Shown: in pieces, positions 43,704-50,584 of the stretch
Layout: each line of letters begins with the position of its first letter
Numbering within the stretch: position 1 is the stretch's first letter
DNA from: RGIG3002 sp045546775
GTDB lineage: Bacteria > Bacillota > Clostridia > Lachnospirales > Lachnospiraceae
Length of the DNA stretch: 57,093 nt
Direction: 5' to 3'
Assembly: GCA_045546775.1 (NCBI GenBank)
Contig: JAZQDM010000097.1
Coordinates: 1-57,093, forward strand
Made by a program: the position numbers and the translations under genes
Notes under the pieces: model-generated
Databases searched by the model: none
Told to the model about the DNA's origin: nothing
Seen by the model: the letters and a program-made list of their open reading frames with translations, nothing else

Positions 43704-44861
43704 TTACTGTATCATCTGTGCCAAACGTTCGTCGAAATCTTTTTCATAATTGTAGAACAAATAATAACCATCCTCTGTTGTATACTTATAATAACTGTTG
43801 TATCCATCCAATTCCTCGTATACTTCAAACTCGATTCCGGCAATTGTCTTTGTACTAATATTATAAAATTCACTTGTCAACTTCTCCACCGAATATGGAT
43901 CGTTTTCATTGGAAACAAAAATCAGTGGGAATGCAAAATAGGAGCCTGTCGTAGAAGAAGAGCCTTCTTCAATGACGCAATCATGGTCCATCAATAGCAA
44001 TGCATACTCGCACGTTTCAAACTCATAAATAATATCTTCGCCAAAATCCGCCAAACTGTACTTCGATACATCTAATGTCAGTTTATCATCCAATTTTATT
44101 TTCTGACTGTCCAAATAAAGATGTCCTCCCCCTGTAGAGTTCCAACCCATTTCGAACAATGTCAAATACGGCGTGCCATCCAGCGCACTTTTCTTTATTT
44201 TTGTAGGAACAATGGTATCGTCCATCAATGTATGAAGATACGGCTCGTACATAGCAATCGTATCGGTTTCCGTTTCCTTCTGGAACGTAATGATGAGGCA
44301 TTTCCCGTCCGAAAGCGGTTTTACCATATCCATTGTTTCCTCATAAGTCGGGTTTAAAATAGTGAATCCATTGTACTCCGCTTCCTCATATTGCAAGCCT
44401 GCCCCCGGATTACCATTGATAATAGACTCAATCCCCTCTCTCATGGAATCCGGCGTTGTTTCCAAAATACGAACCCCTATCCATCCTTCATAATCAATCT
44501 CAGGATAATAACTGGAAAAATACATACTGTACCAAGCATCTTTGCCTTCTCTCTCCTGATAATAGTTTTCATAATGCACAAAATGATTTTCTTCCGGGCG
44601 GATTTTTACTTGCCATACGTCATCGTTGCTTTCCTCAAAATAGAACCAGTTGAGTGTCTGATAAGCCTCTTCTAACGTAAGCGTATCCTGCAAATCGTAG
44701 CCATCCGAAGATGTGGCTTGTTTGGAATCTGCATCATCGGATTCTTTCGCATTTCCTGAAGCACCACCGGAGGCGGTCGTTTCACCTGCATTTTTTCCGC
44801 ATCCTGCAAAACAGCACGCCATACACAGCGTCATCAAAGCAATTAAAATTATCTTTTTCAT
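43704..44861 (-). CDS. Extracytoplasmic lipoprotein of unknown function
   Basis: The 385-aa protein has a signal peptide and a lipobox CFAGC (cleavage before Cys21). The next ~35 residues are a Gly/Ser/Asp-rich linker, then a globular domain with many Tyr, Glu and Asp residues. No known fold motif seen. It is transcribed away from the AgrA/C-type two-component system, with a shared 187-bp intergenic region that contains LytTR-like sites, so it may be a target of that system. Ribosome site GGAGGGAG. Confidence 0.7.
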   Translation of the reverse strand: MKKIILIALMTLCMACCFAGCGKNAGETTASGGASGNAKESDDADSKQATSSDGYDLQDTLTLEEAYQTLNWFYFEESNDDVWQVKIRPEENHFVHYENYYQEREGKDAWYSMYFSSYYPEIDYEGWIGVRILETTPDSMREGIESIINGNPGAGLQYEEAEYNGFTILNPTYEETMDMVKPLSDGKCLIITFQKETETDTIAMYEPYLHTLMDDTIVPTKIKKSALDGTPYLTLFEMGWNSTGGGHLYLDSQKIKLDDKLTLDVSKYSLADFGEDIIYEFETCEYALLLMDHDCVIEEGSSSTTGSYFAFPLIFVSNENDPYSVEKLTSEFYNISTKTIAGIEFEVYEELDGYNSYYKYTTEDGYYLFYNYEKDFDERLAQMIQ

Positions 44862-44933
44862 AGTCTCCCTCCATATACTTTTTTATGAAACAAGTACATT
44901 TTTTCAAATAATTTGTTCCTATACAACACCTTT

Positions 44934-44965
44934 GCGACAAACGGTCGCATTTACGCGACAAACGG
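44934..44965 (+). promoter_or_regulatory. Pair of LytTR-type response-regulator binding sites
   Basis: GCGACAAACGG occurs at 44934-44944 and 44955-44965, exactly 21 bp apart. Read on the minus strand each gives CCGTTTGTC, close to the AgrA-type consensus in which GTT plus a purine four bases later is conserved (9 of 10 and 8 of 10 positions). The pair ends 11 bp before the -35 of the response-regulator promoter, the usual place for LytTR activation. A third partial copy, ACAAACGG, touches the start codon (45040-45047). Confidence 0.6.
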
Positions 44966-44976
44966 CACGTCAGAAT

Positions 44977-45006
44977 TTGACACAAAAAATGTGAATATTT
45001 TATAAT
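44977..45006 (+). promoter_or_regulatory. Promoter of the LytTR two-component operon
   Basis: A perfect TTGACA (44977-44982), an 18-nt spacer and a perfect TATAAT (45001-45006), 42 nt before the ATG. Confidence 0.75.
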
Positions 45007-45048
45007 AGATTTATTTGTGATAATTGGTAGAAAAATGAGGACAAACGG

Positions 45049-45828
45049 ATGAATACATATCCCCCAAACAACGAAAATATATGTGTCGTTCAATCGCAAG
45101 TGCAGACGCTGCACCTTGTCATTTGCGATGACGAACCGGAACAAATTGAACTTATGACCGAAATGCTGCAAAAACTGGAGCAGGATACTCCTTTTTTGAT
45201 TGAATCTTTCTCCTGTGCAAAAGATTTGCTCTCCGAACTGCTCACCCGTTCGGAAAACGGCACAAAAATGCCGGATATTATTTTTTCCGATATTAAAATG
45301 CCGGACGTGGACGGCATCACTTTTGGCAAACGTTTGTGTCAGCTTGCGCCGGAGAGTTTTTTGGTTTTCACAACTGCCTATGCCGAATATGCGATACAAG
45401 GCTACGAAGCACGCGCTTATCGCTATCTTTTGAAACCCATTTCCGCGGATACGATACGGGAAATCATACAAGATGTTTTGTTGGAAATCGGGAACCGGTA
45501 CCGGCTTGTCATCAAGGCAAAAGAAGAATATATGGTTCCGTTAAAAGATGTGATATACTTAGGCGCAGAGGACAAATATACCGTCATCTACACTACTATG
45601 GGGTATCATGTGACGCGTATCAGTCTCCTCGAATACGAAAAAATGCTGGAATGCTATGGCTTTTTCCGAATCCATCGCAAATATCTTGTAAATACCTTTC
45701 ACCATTTTGCCATTGGGAACGGAAAAATCACCTTAAGCAACGGGCAGGAACTGCCTATCAGCCGAAGAAAAAAAGATTCGTATTATGAAAATGTAATGAA
45801 ACGATTGGAGAAAAATTTGTTGAAATGA
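45049..45828 (+). CDS. LytTR-family response regulator (AgrA-like)
   Basis: The 259-aa protein has a receiver domain (about residues 17-135) with the acidic pair DDEPEQ, the phospho-acceptor Asp in FSDIKMPDVDG and the conserved Lys in YLLKPI. Residues about 155-255 form a LytTR DNA-binding domain (VPLKDVIYLGAEDK, RIHRKYLVNTF, LPISRRKK). It should bind the direct repeats upstream of its own promoter. The ATG at 45049 is preceded by GAGGA. A partial LytTR half-site overlaps this start. Confidence 0.92.
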   Translation: MNTYPPNNENICVVQSQVQTLHLVICDDEPEQIELMTEMLQKLEQDTPFLIESFSCAKDLLSELLTRSENGTKMPDIIFSDIKMPDVDGITFGKRLCQLAPESFLVFTTAYAEYAIQGYEARAYRYLLKPISADTIREIIQDVLLEIGNRYRLVIKAKEEYMVPLKDVIYLGAEDKYTVIYTTMGYHVTRISLLEYEKMLECYGFFRIHRKYLVNTFHHFAIGNGKITLSNGQELPISRRKKDSYYENVMKRLEKNLLK

Positions 45829-47147
45829 ATGCACTTGTGTTAGAAATTTTAGCGGGTTTACAAAACTTTTTATCTGTCATGGGAATTTTACTGTTTTTAC
45901 GTTTTTGCTATGCCGTCGGCGAAAACCGCAAATGGCGCAGCTTTGTAATCGCAGGACTGGGCTTTGTCTTTTACGCTATTCTCATGGGCGTAGTAGTGCA
46001 ATACATAACTCCCAATTTGGCAGACGTTCTGCCGGAAATTTCCATTATCATTTATCTGGGTATTGTCTCCGTTCTTCTTGCGGAAACGAAAAAGTGGCTT
46101 GCACCTTTGAAGCTCATACCGTCCATGCTTTTGTACTATATGTGGAGCAACCTGTTTGAACTCATCGTCTGCATTGCTACACTAAACCGCTTCAACTATG
46201 CTTTTACGGACAGTTTTTGGTTCAGCCTATTGGAAGATACTGTGCTTGTCATCCTTCTGATGTTTTTCATTCCGAAAAAGGAAAAGAACTATTCCGGCAT
46301 TTCCCTAAATTTACTGGAGTCAGTGCTTGTTTCCGTGTTCTGTTTCTTTTCCATGATATTTACTGCGGTATTTGAATATTTGGATGAAGTGTTGTTAAAC
46401 GGTTTATTTACACTCGTGTGGATGCTTTTCATGATTATTTTGAACATCATCATTCCGTATGCCATCATCCACCGTTGCCGCACAAGATATTACCGCAATT
46501 TGTCCGAAAACTACAAAGAGCAGTTTGAGATGGAATATTACTTTTTTAAGAATTACAAGGAGCAGCAAAAAGAGGAGTCCAAATCCCGACATGACTTCAA
46601 AAATCACATGCTTCTGTTGCAATCCATGTTTGAAAAGGGCGAATACGAAAAGGCAAAAGAATATTTTGCCAAACTGACCGACAAGAAAAAAGAAAACGGA
46701 AATTATTTTTTGACCGGCAATGAAATCGTGGACATGATTTTAAATGCGAAGCAGGAAAAAATTGAAAAGAATGAAATGCAAGTAACTTGCGAAGGCGGTC
46801 TGGAATCGCTGGCATTTATGGATTCCATGGATGTGTGCGTGTTGTTTTCCAACTTGATTGATAACGCCATCGAGGCAAACAGCAAATGCGACGCCGAACG
46901 TTTCTTAAGCATCCGCTCCACAACTTCCGCCGGCGCCGTTATGTTGCTTATCCAAAACAACACAAACGGCGACGTACAGCTGGAAAACGGCAAGCTTGTC
47001 ACAACAAAGAAAGACAAAAAGAACCATGGTTTCGGCACCGCAAACGCATTTGAAATCATCAAAAAATATAACGGGGAATATACCATTTCCACCGAAGAAA
47101 ATGTATTTAGCATCAAAATCCTGTTTCCGATGCACACAAACGCATAA
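45825..47147 (+). CDS. GHKL sensor histidine kinase (AgrC/NatK-like)
   Basis: The 440-aa kinase has six N-terminal transmembrane helices (about 1-205) and no obvious extracytoplasmic loop domain, the AgrC layout. The H-box is SRHDFKNHMLLLQSM, the N-box NLIDNAIEA, and a GFGTANAFEIIKKYNGEY glycine motif completes the GHKL ATPase. It overlaps the response regulator by four bases (ATGA). No agrB/agrD-like peptide gene is adjacent, so the ligand is unknown and may be another peptide or a membrane signal. Confidence 0.9.
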   Translation: MNALVLEILAGLQNFLSVMGILLFLRFCYAVGENRKWRSFVIAGLGFVFYAILMGVVVQYITPNLADVLPEISIIIYLGIVSVLLAETKKWLAPLKLIPSMLLYYMWSNLFELIVCIATLNRFNYAFTDSFWFSLLEDTVLVILLMFFIPKKEKNYSGISLNLLESVLVSVFCFFSMIFTAVFEYLDEVLLNGLFTLVWMLFMIILNIIIPYAIIHRCRTRYYRNLSENYKEQFEMEYYFFKNYKEQQKEESKSRHDFKNHMLLLQSMFEKGEYEKAKEYFAKLTDKKKENGNYFLTGNEIVDMILNAKQEKIEKNEMQVTCEGGLESLAFMDSMDVCVLFSNLIDNAIEANSKCDAERFLSIRSTTSAGAVMLLIQNNTNGDVQLENGKLVTTKKDKKNHGFGTANAFEIIKKYNGEYTISTEENVFSIKILFPMHTNA

Positions 47148-47148
47148 G

Positions 47149-47227
47149 AAAAACCTCCTTATGAGGTGTCCAAACCGTCACGCCCAACATCGGGCAATCG
47201 GGGACATTTTCATAAGGAGGTTTGTTT
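47149..47227. terminator. Long bidirectional terminator hairpin with internal structures
   Basis: A 13-bp perfect stem, AAACCTCCTTATG (47151-47163) with CATAAGGAGGTTT (47211-47223), encloses a 47-nt loop that folds again (TGTCC with GGACA and GCCC-GGGC). T-runs follow on both strands, so it can terminate the kinase gene on the plus strand and the aldo/keto reductase gene on the minus strand. One arm carries a perfect AAGGAGG, discussed under findings. Confidence 0.75.
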
Positions 47228-48148
47228 TTACGGTAAAATATTGCCTGCTGCCAAATAGATTTTGTACCAGTCCTGTTTGGAAATCTGAATGTCGGAAGCT
47301 TTGCAAATTTCGTCAAACCGGTCTTTGTTCATGGTGCCGGCAAGCACCTGCACATTTGCCGGATGACGAAGGAGCCATGCCACCGCCATTCCGGTAGCGG
47401 ATGTGCCGTAAGCTTCTCCCACTTCCGCTAACATTTTATTCAACGGTGCAAAATCTTCGTTTTCAAAGAAAGCACCCTGAATCATGCCATACTGGAACGG
47501 AGACCATGCTTGAATGGTCATGTCTTTTAACCGGCAGTAATCCAAAACACTGCCATCTCTATCTACCGCGCCGTTTGTAAGCATATTCACTTCCATGCCG
47601 TTGCTAATCATAGACGTATGGGCTGCGCTCATCTGAAGCTGATTTGCTACAAGCGGCTGTTTTACGCATTTCTTTAACAATTCAATCTGCATCGGTTTCA
47701 TATTGGAAACGCCAAAATAACGAACTTTTCCTGCTTTTTCCAGTTCATCAAAAGCCGCCGCTACTTCTTCCGGCTCCACAAGTGCGTCCGGTCTGTGCAA
47801 AAGAAGTGCATCCAAGTATTCCATACCAAGTCTTTTTAAAGAGCCGTCTACCGACTGAATAATATGCTCTTTGGAAAGGTCAAACATAACCCTGGGAACA
47901 ATGCCGCATTTTGACTGCACAAAAATATCTTCCCGCTTGATATCTGTCATGGCAAGCGCTTTGCCAAACAATTCTTCACAGGCACCGCGCCCGTAAATAT
48001 CCGCATGGTCAAAAAAATTAACTTCATTTTTCACTGCATTTTCAATGTGCGCCGCAGCAGCCGCCACATCCAGACTCGCCAGCCTCATGCAGCCCACTAC
48101 CACTGCCGGAACCTGCAACCCTGTGTTACCAAAATTCACTTTTTTCAT
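47228..48148 (-). CDS. Aldo/keto reductase
   Basis: The 306-aa TIM-barrel oxidoreductase starts at the ATG with GGAGG 6 nt upstream. Family markers: FFDHADIYGRG (catalytic Asp and Tyr), DIFVQSKCGI with the Lys, YLDALLLHRPD with the His, and a C-terminal NADPH phosphate-binding region (VLAGTMNKDRF). The substrate is unknown. It is divergent from the microcompartment genes, sharing a 178-bp intergenic region. A role in reducing an aldehyde within the same metabolism is possible but only positional. Confidence 0.9.
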   Translation of the reverse strand: MKKVNFGNTGLQVPAVVVGCMRLASLDVAAAAAHIENAVKNEVNFFDHADIYGRGACEELFGKALAMTDIKREDIFVQSKCGIVPRVMFDLSKEHIIQSVDGSLKRLGMEYLDALLLHRPDALVEPEEVAAAFDELEKAGKVRYFGVSNMKPMQIELLKKCVKQPLVANQLQMSAAHTSMISNGMEVNMLTNGAVDRDGSVLDYCRLKDMTIQAWSPFQYGMIQGAFFENEDFAPLNKMLAEVGEAYGTSATGMAVAWLLRHPANVQVLAGTMNKDRFDEICKASDIQISKQDWYKIYLAAGNILP

Positions 48149-48265
48149 GTCATACCTCCACAAGTTCATATTTTGTTTTTGTCCTATATTACTGTTACTT
48201 TTAAGATACAACGAAATGCCTTTTCCCGCAATCAAATGTTGTACAAATCTTGTAGCACAAAACTA

Positions 48266-48294
48266 TTGAATCAAACCGACAAATTATATATAAT
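48266..48294 (+). promoter_or_regulatory. Promoter of the BMC shell-gene pair
   Basis: TTGAAT (48266-48271), 17-nt spacer and a perfect TATAAT (48289-48294), 32 nt upstream of the first BMC start. Confidence 0.7.
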
Positions 48295-48326
48295 AGAGGC
48301 AGTACAAAGGAAAGGTGTGGCTTATT

Positions 48327-48626
48327 ATGGCAAACAGATATGAAAAAAAAGCAATCGGCGTTTTTGAAGTAGACAATTTGGTAGCATGTTTCGTTGCCCT
48401 GGATGCAGCATCCAAAGCGGCAGATGTCATGATCCAATCCGTAGAGAGAAACCGTTTAAAAAGTGGCGCGTGCGTAAAAATGCGCGGTGACATTTCAAAC
48501 ATAAACGCTGCTATGGAAGTTGCGGTAGAAACAGCAAACAGATACGGCAACGTAACAAGCAGCACAATTATTGCAGCTCCCACAGAGGGCACTGACATTG
48601 CAATGGAAATGACAATCAACAAATAA
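48327..48626 (+). CDS. BMC-domain microcompartment shell protein 1
   Basis: The 99-aa protein is a single-domain BMC-H-type hexamer protein: KKAIGVFEVDNLVACFVALDAA at the N-terminus, MRGDISNINAAMEVAVETANRYG with the strand-helix of the family, and SSTIIAAP at the end. It should tile the facets of a protein shell. The expected pore region lies around residues 40-50 (NRLKSGACVK) and contains Ser-Gly-Ala rather than the more common Gly-Ser-Gly. The start at 48327 is set by GAAAGGTG 8 nt upstream. It lies 14 nt before the second BMC gene. Confidence 0.85.
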   Translation: MANRYEKKAIGVFEVDNLVACFVALDAASKAADVMIQSVERNRLKSGACVKMRGDISNINAAMEVAVETANRYGNVTSSTIIAAPTEGTDIAMEMTINK

Positions 48627-48640
48627 CGGAGGAATAAGAG

Positions 48641-48928
48641 ATGAAAATGGAAGCAATCGGTTTAGTTGAAATTCTTGGAAGTTCTTCTGCTATTTTGGTA
48701 ATTGACAAGATGTTAAAGACTTCCTCTGTGTCCTTCGAGACATGGAATACAAAATGTGGCGGACATACAACTGTTTTCTTAAGCGGCGACGTATCCGCAG
48801 TGACAGCAGCGGTAGACGCAGTTTCTGCCAACCCACCTTGTGAAGTTATTGCCTCTGCAGTAATTTCCAATCCGTCTGAAGAGACAGCCCGTCTCATCAC
48901 AGAGAGCAAAGCGGCATTCCGCAAATAA
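48641..48928 (+). CDS. BMC-domain microcompartment shell protein 2
   Basis: The 95-aa protein is a second, diverged BMC-H-like domain: MKMEAIGLVEILGSSSAILVIDKM, a Gly-Gly turn (KCGGHTT) where the pore loop sits, and SGDVSAVTAAVDAVSA. The sequence differs from shell protein 1 in most positions, so the pair could give mixed or separate facets. No pentameric BMC-P vertex protein, signature enzyme or encapsulation peptide lies nearby. The gene has a strong terminator right after it. Confidence 0.85.
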   Translation: MKMEAIGLVEILGSSSAILVIDKMLKTSSVSFETWNTKCGGHTTVFLSGDVSAVTAAVDAVSANPPCEVIASAVISNPSEETARLITESKAAFRK

Positions 48929-48952
48929 TTGCCGGAACAATTCGACAACCGT

Positions 48953-48980
48953 GAGCTGTGCTATGCACAGCTCTTTTTTT
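48953..48980 (+). terminator. Rho-independent terminator of the BMC pair
   Basis: A perfect 9-bp stem GAGCTGTGC / GCACAGCTC with a 3-nt loop, followed by TTTTTTT. Confidence 0.95.
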
Positions 48981-49050
48981 ACCGTATTTTTGTATATGGT
49001 TTTGTACCGTCCCCGGCAAATTTATCCAAAATTGTACAAAAACAAAGACA

Positions 49051-49089
49051 TTGACAAACATTGACAATCCTGCCTAAATGAGCTAAAGT
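49051..49089 (+). promoter_or_regulatory. Promoter of the OFA transporter gene with a direct repeat
   Basis: TTGACA occurs at 49051-49056 and again at 49061-49066, inside the 10-bp direct repeat ACATTGACAA (49049-49058, 49059-49068). The second copy, a 17-nt spacer and TAAAGT (49084-49089) can form the promoter. Start codon is 80 nt further. Confidence 0.5.
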
Positions 49090-49169
49090 TTATATGAATT
49101 TAAGAAATATAAAAAGTAGTTTATATTTCGAAAAAAGCATCGTAAAAAATTTGAAAAGAGGTCAAAAAA

Positions 49170-50468
49170 ATGAAAGTACAAAACAAATGGATTCGCGCGG
49201 CAATCCCCGCACTCCTTCTTCACTGCAGTATCGGTACTGTTTACTGTTGGTCAATTTTTAGCCAGGAAATTGCTGACTATATTGGCTTCTCAAAAGGTGC
49301 AACAGAATGGGCATTCAGTTTTGCCATTTTCTTCTTAGGTATGTCTGCTGCATTTTTAGGCAACATTGTTGAAAAAGACATTCACAAATCTTCTTTGATT
49401 GCAGCTATCTGCTTCGCAGCAGGTATGGCAGGCACCGGATTATTTATCTGGTACGGCGGTGCACACAAAGGAAGTATTGTAGCTCTTCTTGGTATTTATG
49501 TTTGCTACGGTTTCATCATGGGTATCGGTCTTGGTACCGGATACTTGTCACCGGTTAAAACACTTATGCTTTGGTTCCAGGACCGCAAAGGTTTGGCTAC
49601 CGGACTTGCTGTAGCAGGATTTGGTGCTGCAAAAGCAATCGCAAGCCCGATTATGCAGGGCATGCTTAGCTCCCTCGGTGAAGGCGGCATTTACAAAATG
49701 TTCCTCATTCTTGCAGCTGTATATTTTGTTATGATGTTTGTTGGTCACTTGCTTCTTGCAAAACCGGAAGGCTGGCATGAACCGGCTTCTCAGGAAAAAG
49801 GCGCACGCGCTATCGACTGCATCAAAGAAAAACCGGCTGTATTTATCGGTATTTGGTTGATGTTCTACTTAAACATCACTTGCGGTCTTGCTTTAATTTC
49901 TCAGGAAAAAATGATTATTAAATGTATCGGTCTTGCCGGTATCGTTGGTATTCTTTCCTCTGTAACTGCTGTTTTCAATGCAGGCGGTCGTTTGGGCTTC
50001 TCTGCTTGGGCAGATACCATGAAAAACAGAAATACTATTTACAAAATTATTTTCATCATGTCTATCGTTTGCACAGGTCTTGTTATTGTAACAAGAGGTA
50101 TCGCAGACCAGGGACAGAATGTCGTTCTTATGGTATTAGTACTTGTACTTCTCTTTGCAGTAAATGCAGGATACGGCGGCGGATTCAGTAACGTTCCGAC
50201 ACTCCTTTCCGACCACTACGGTATGCAGAATATCAGTGCCATCCACGGACTTGTACTTTCCGCATGGGCTATTGCCGGTCTTACCGGAAACCAGGTGGCA
50301 ACACTTATCGTAAACAACGTGGGAACACCGTTCGATGACGGACACGGCAACATGATTAATCCGGATGGTTATCAGGCAGTTCTCTACCTGACAGGTATAT
50401 TGTACATAGTTGCTTTGTTGTTCAGCGTTTTCCTTGTTGACAGCAAAAAGAAAAAAGAAGCAAAATAA
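49170..50468 (+). CDS. OFA-family MFS transporter
   Basis: The 432-aa protein has 12 hydrophobic helices and OFA hallmarks: GTVYCWSIFSQEIADYIG near the start, the phrase YGFIMGIGLGTGYLSPVKTLMLWF, and motif-A-like DRKGLATGLAVAGFG. Family members exchange oxalate, formate or related monocarboxylates. The substrate here cannot be assigned, since few specificities are fixed. It follows the BMC pair after a terminator but has its own promoter, so the association with the shell genes is positional. Ribosome site AAAGAGG. Confidence 0.88.
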   Translation: MKVQNKWIRAAIPALLLHCSIGTVYCWSIFSQEIADYIGFSKGATEWAFSFAIFFLGMSAAFLGNIVEKDIHKSSLIAAICFAAGMAGTGLFIWYGGAHKGSIVALLGIYVCYGFIMGIGLGTGYLSPVKTLMLWFQDRKGLATGLAVAGFGAAKAIASPIMQGMLSSLGEGGIYKMFLILAAVYFVMMFVGHLLLAKPEGWHEPASQEKGARAIDCIKEKPAVFIGIWLMFYLNITCGLALISQEKMIIKCIGLAGIVGILSSVTAVFNAGGRLGFSAWADTMKNRNTIYKIIFIMSIVCTGLVIVTRGIADQGQNVVLMVLVLVLLFAVNAGYGGGFSNVPTLLSDHYGMQNISAIHGLVLSAWAIAGLTGNQVATLIVNNVGTPFDDGHGNMINPDGYQAVLYLTGILYIVALLFSVFLVDSKKKKEAK

Positions 50469-50518
50469 GCTTTAAAAACTGAACTTAAGCGCGCTTCTTA
50501 AGCCGCGTAATAAACTTA

Positions 50519-50550
50519 AACGCCCGGGAGTTATCCCGGGCGTTACTTTA
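50519..50550. terminator. GC-rich bidirectional terminator
   Basis: An 11-bp perfect stem AACGCCCGGGA / TCCCGGGCGTT with a GTTA loop between converging transporter and histidine-kinase genes. The flanks are T-rich but interrupted on both sides. Confidence 0.8.
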
Positions 50551-50584
50551 TGTACTTCACTATGTTTTTGTAAAACTATACGCT

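Noticed and set aside
45038..45048. A third LytTR half-site as an independent operator
   Set aside because: Only ACAAACGG matches; it overlaps the ribosome site and start codon, has no partner at 21 bp and is best treated as chance.
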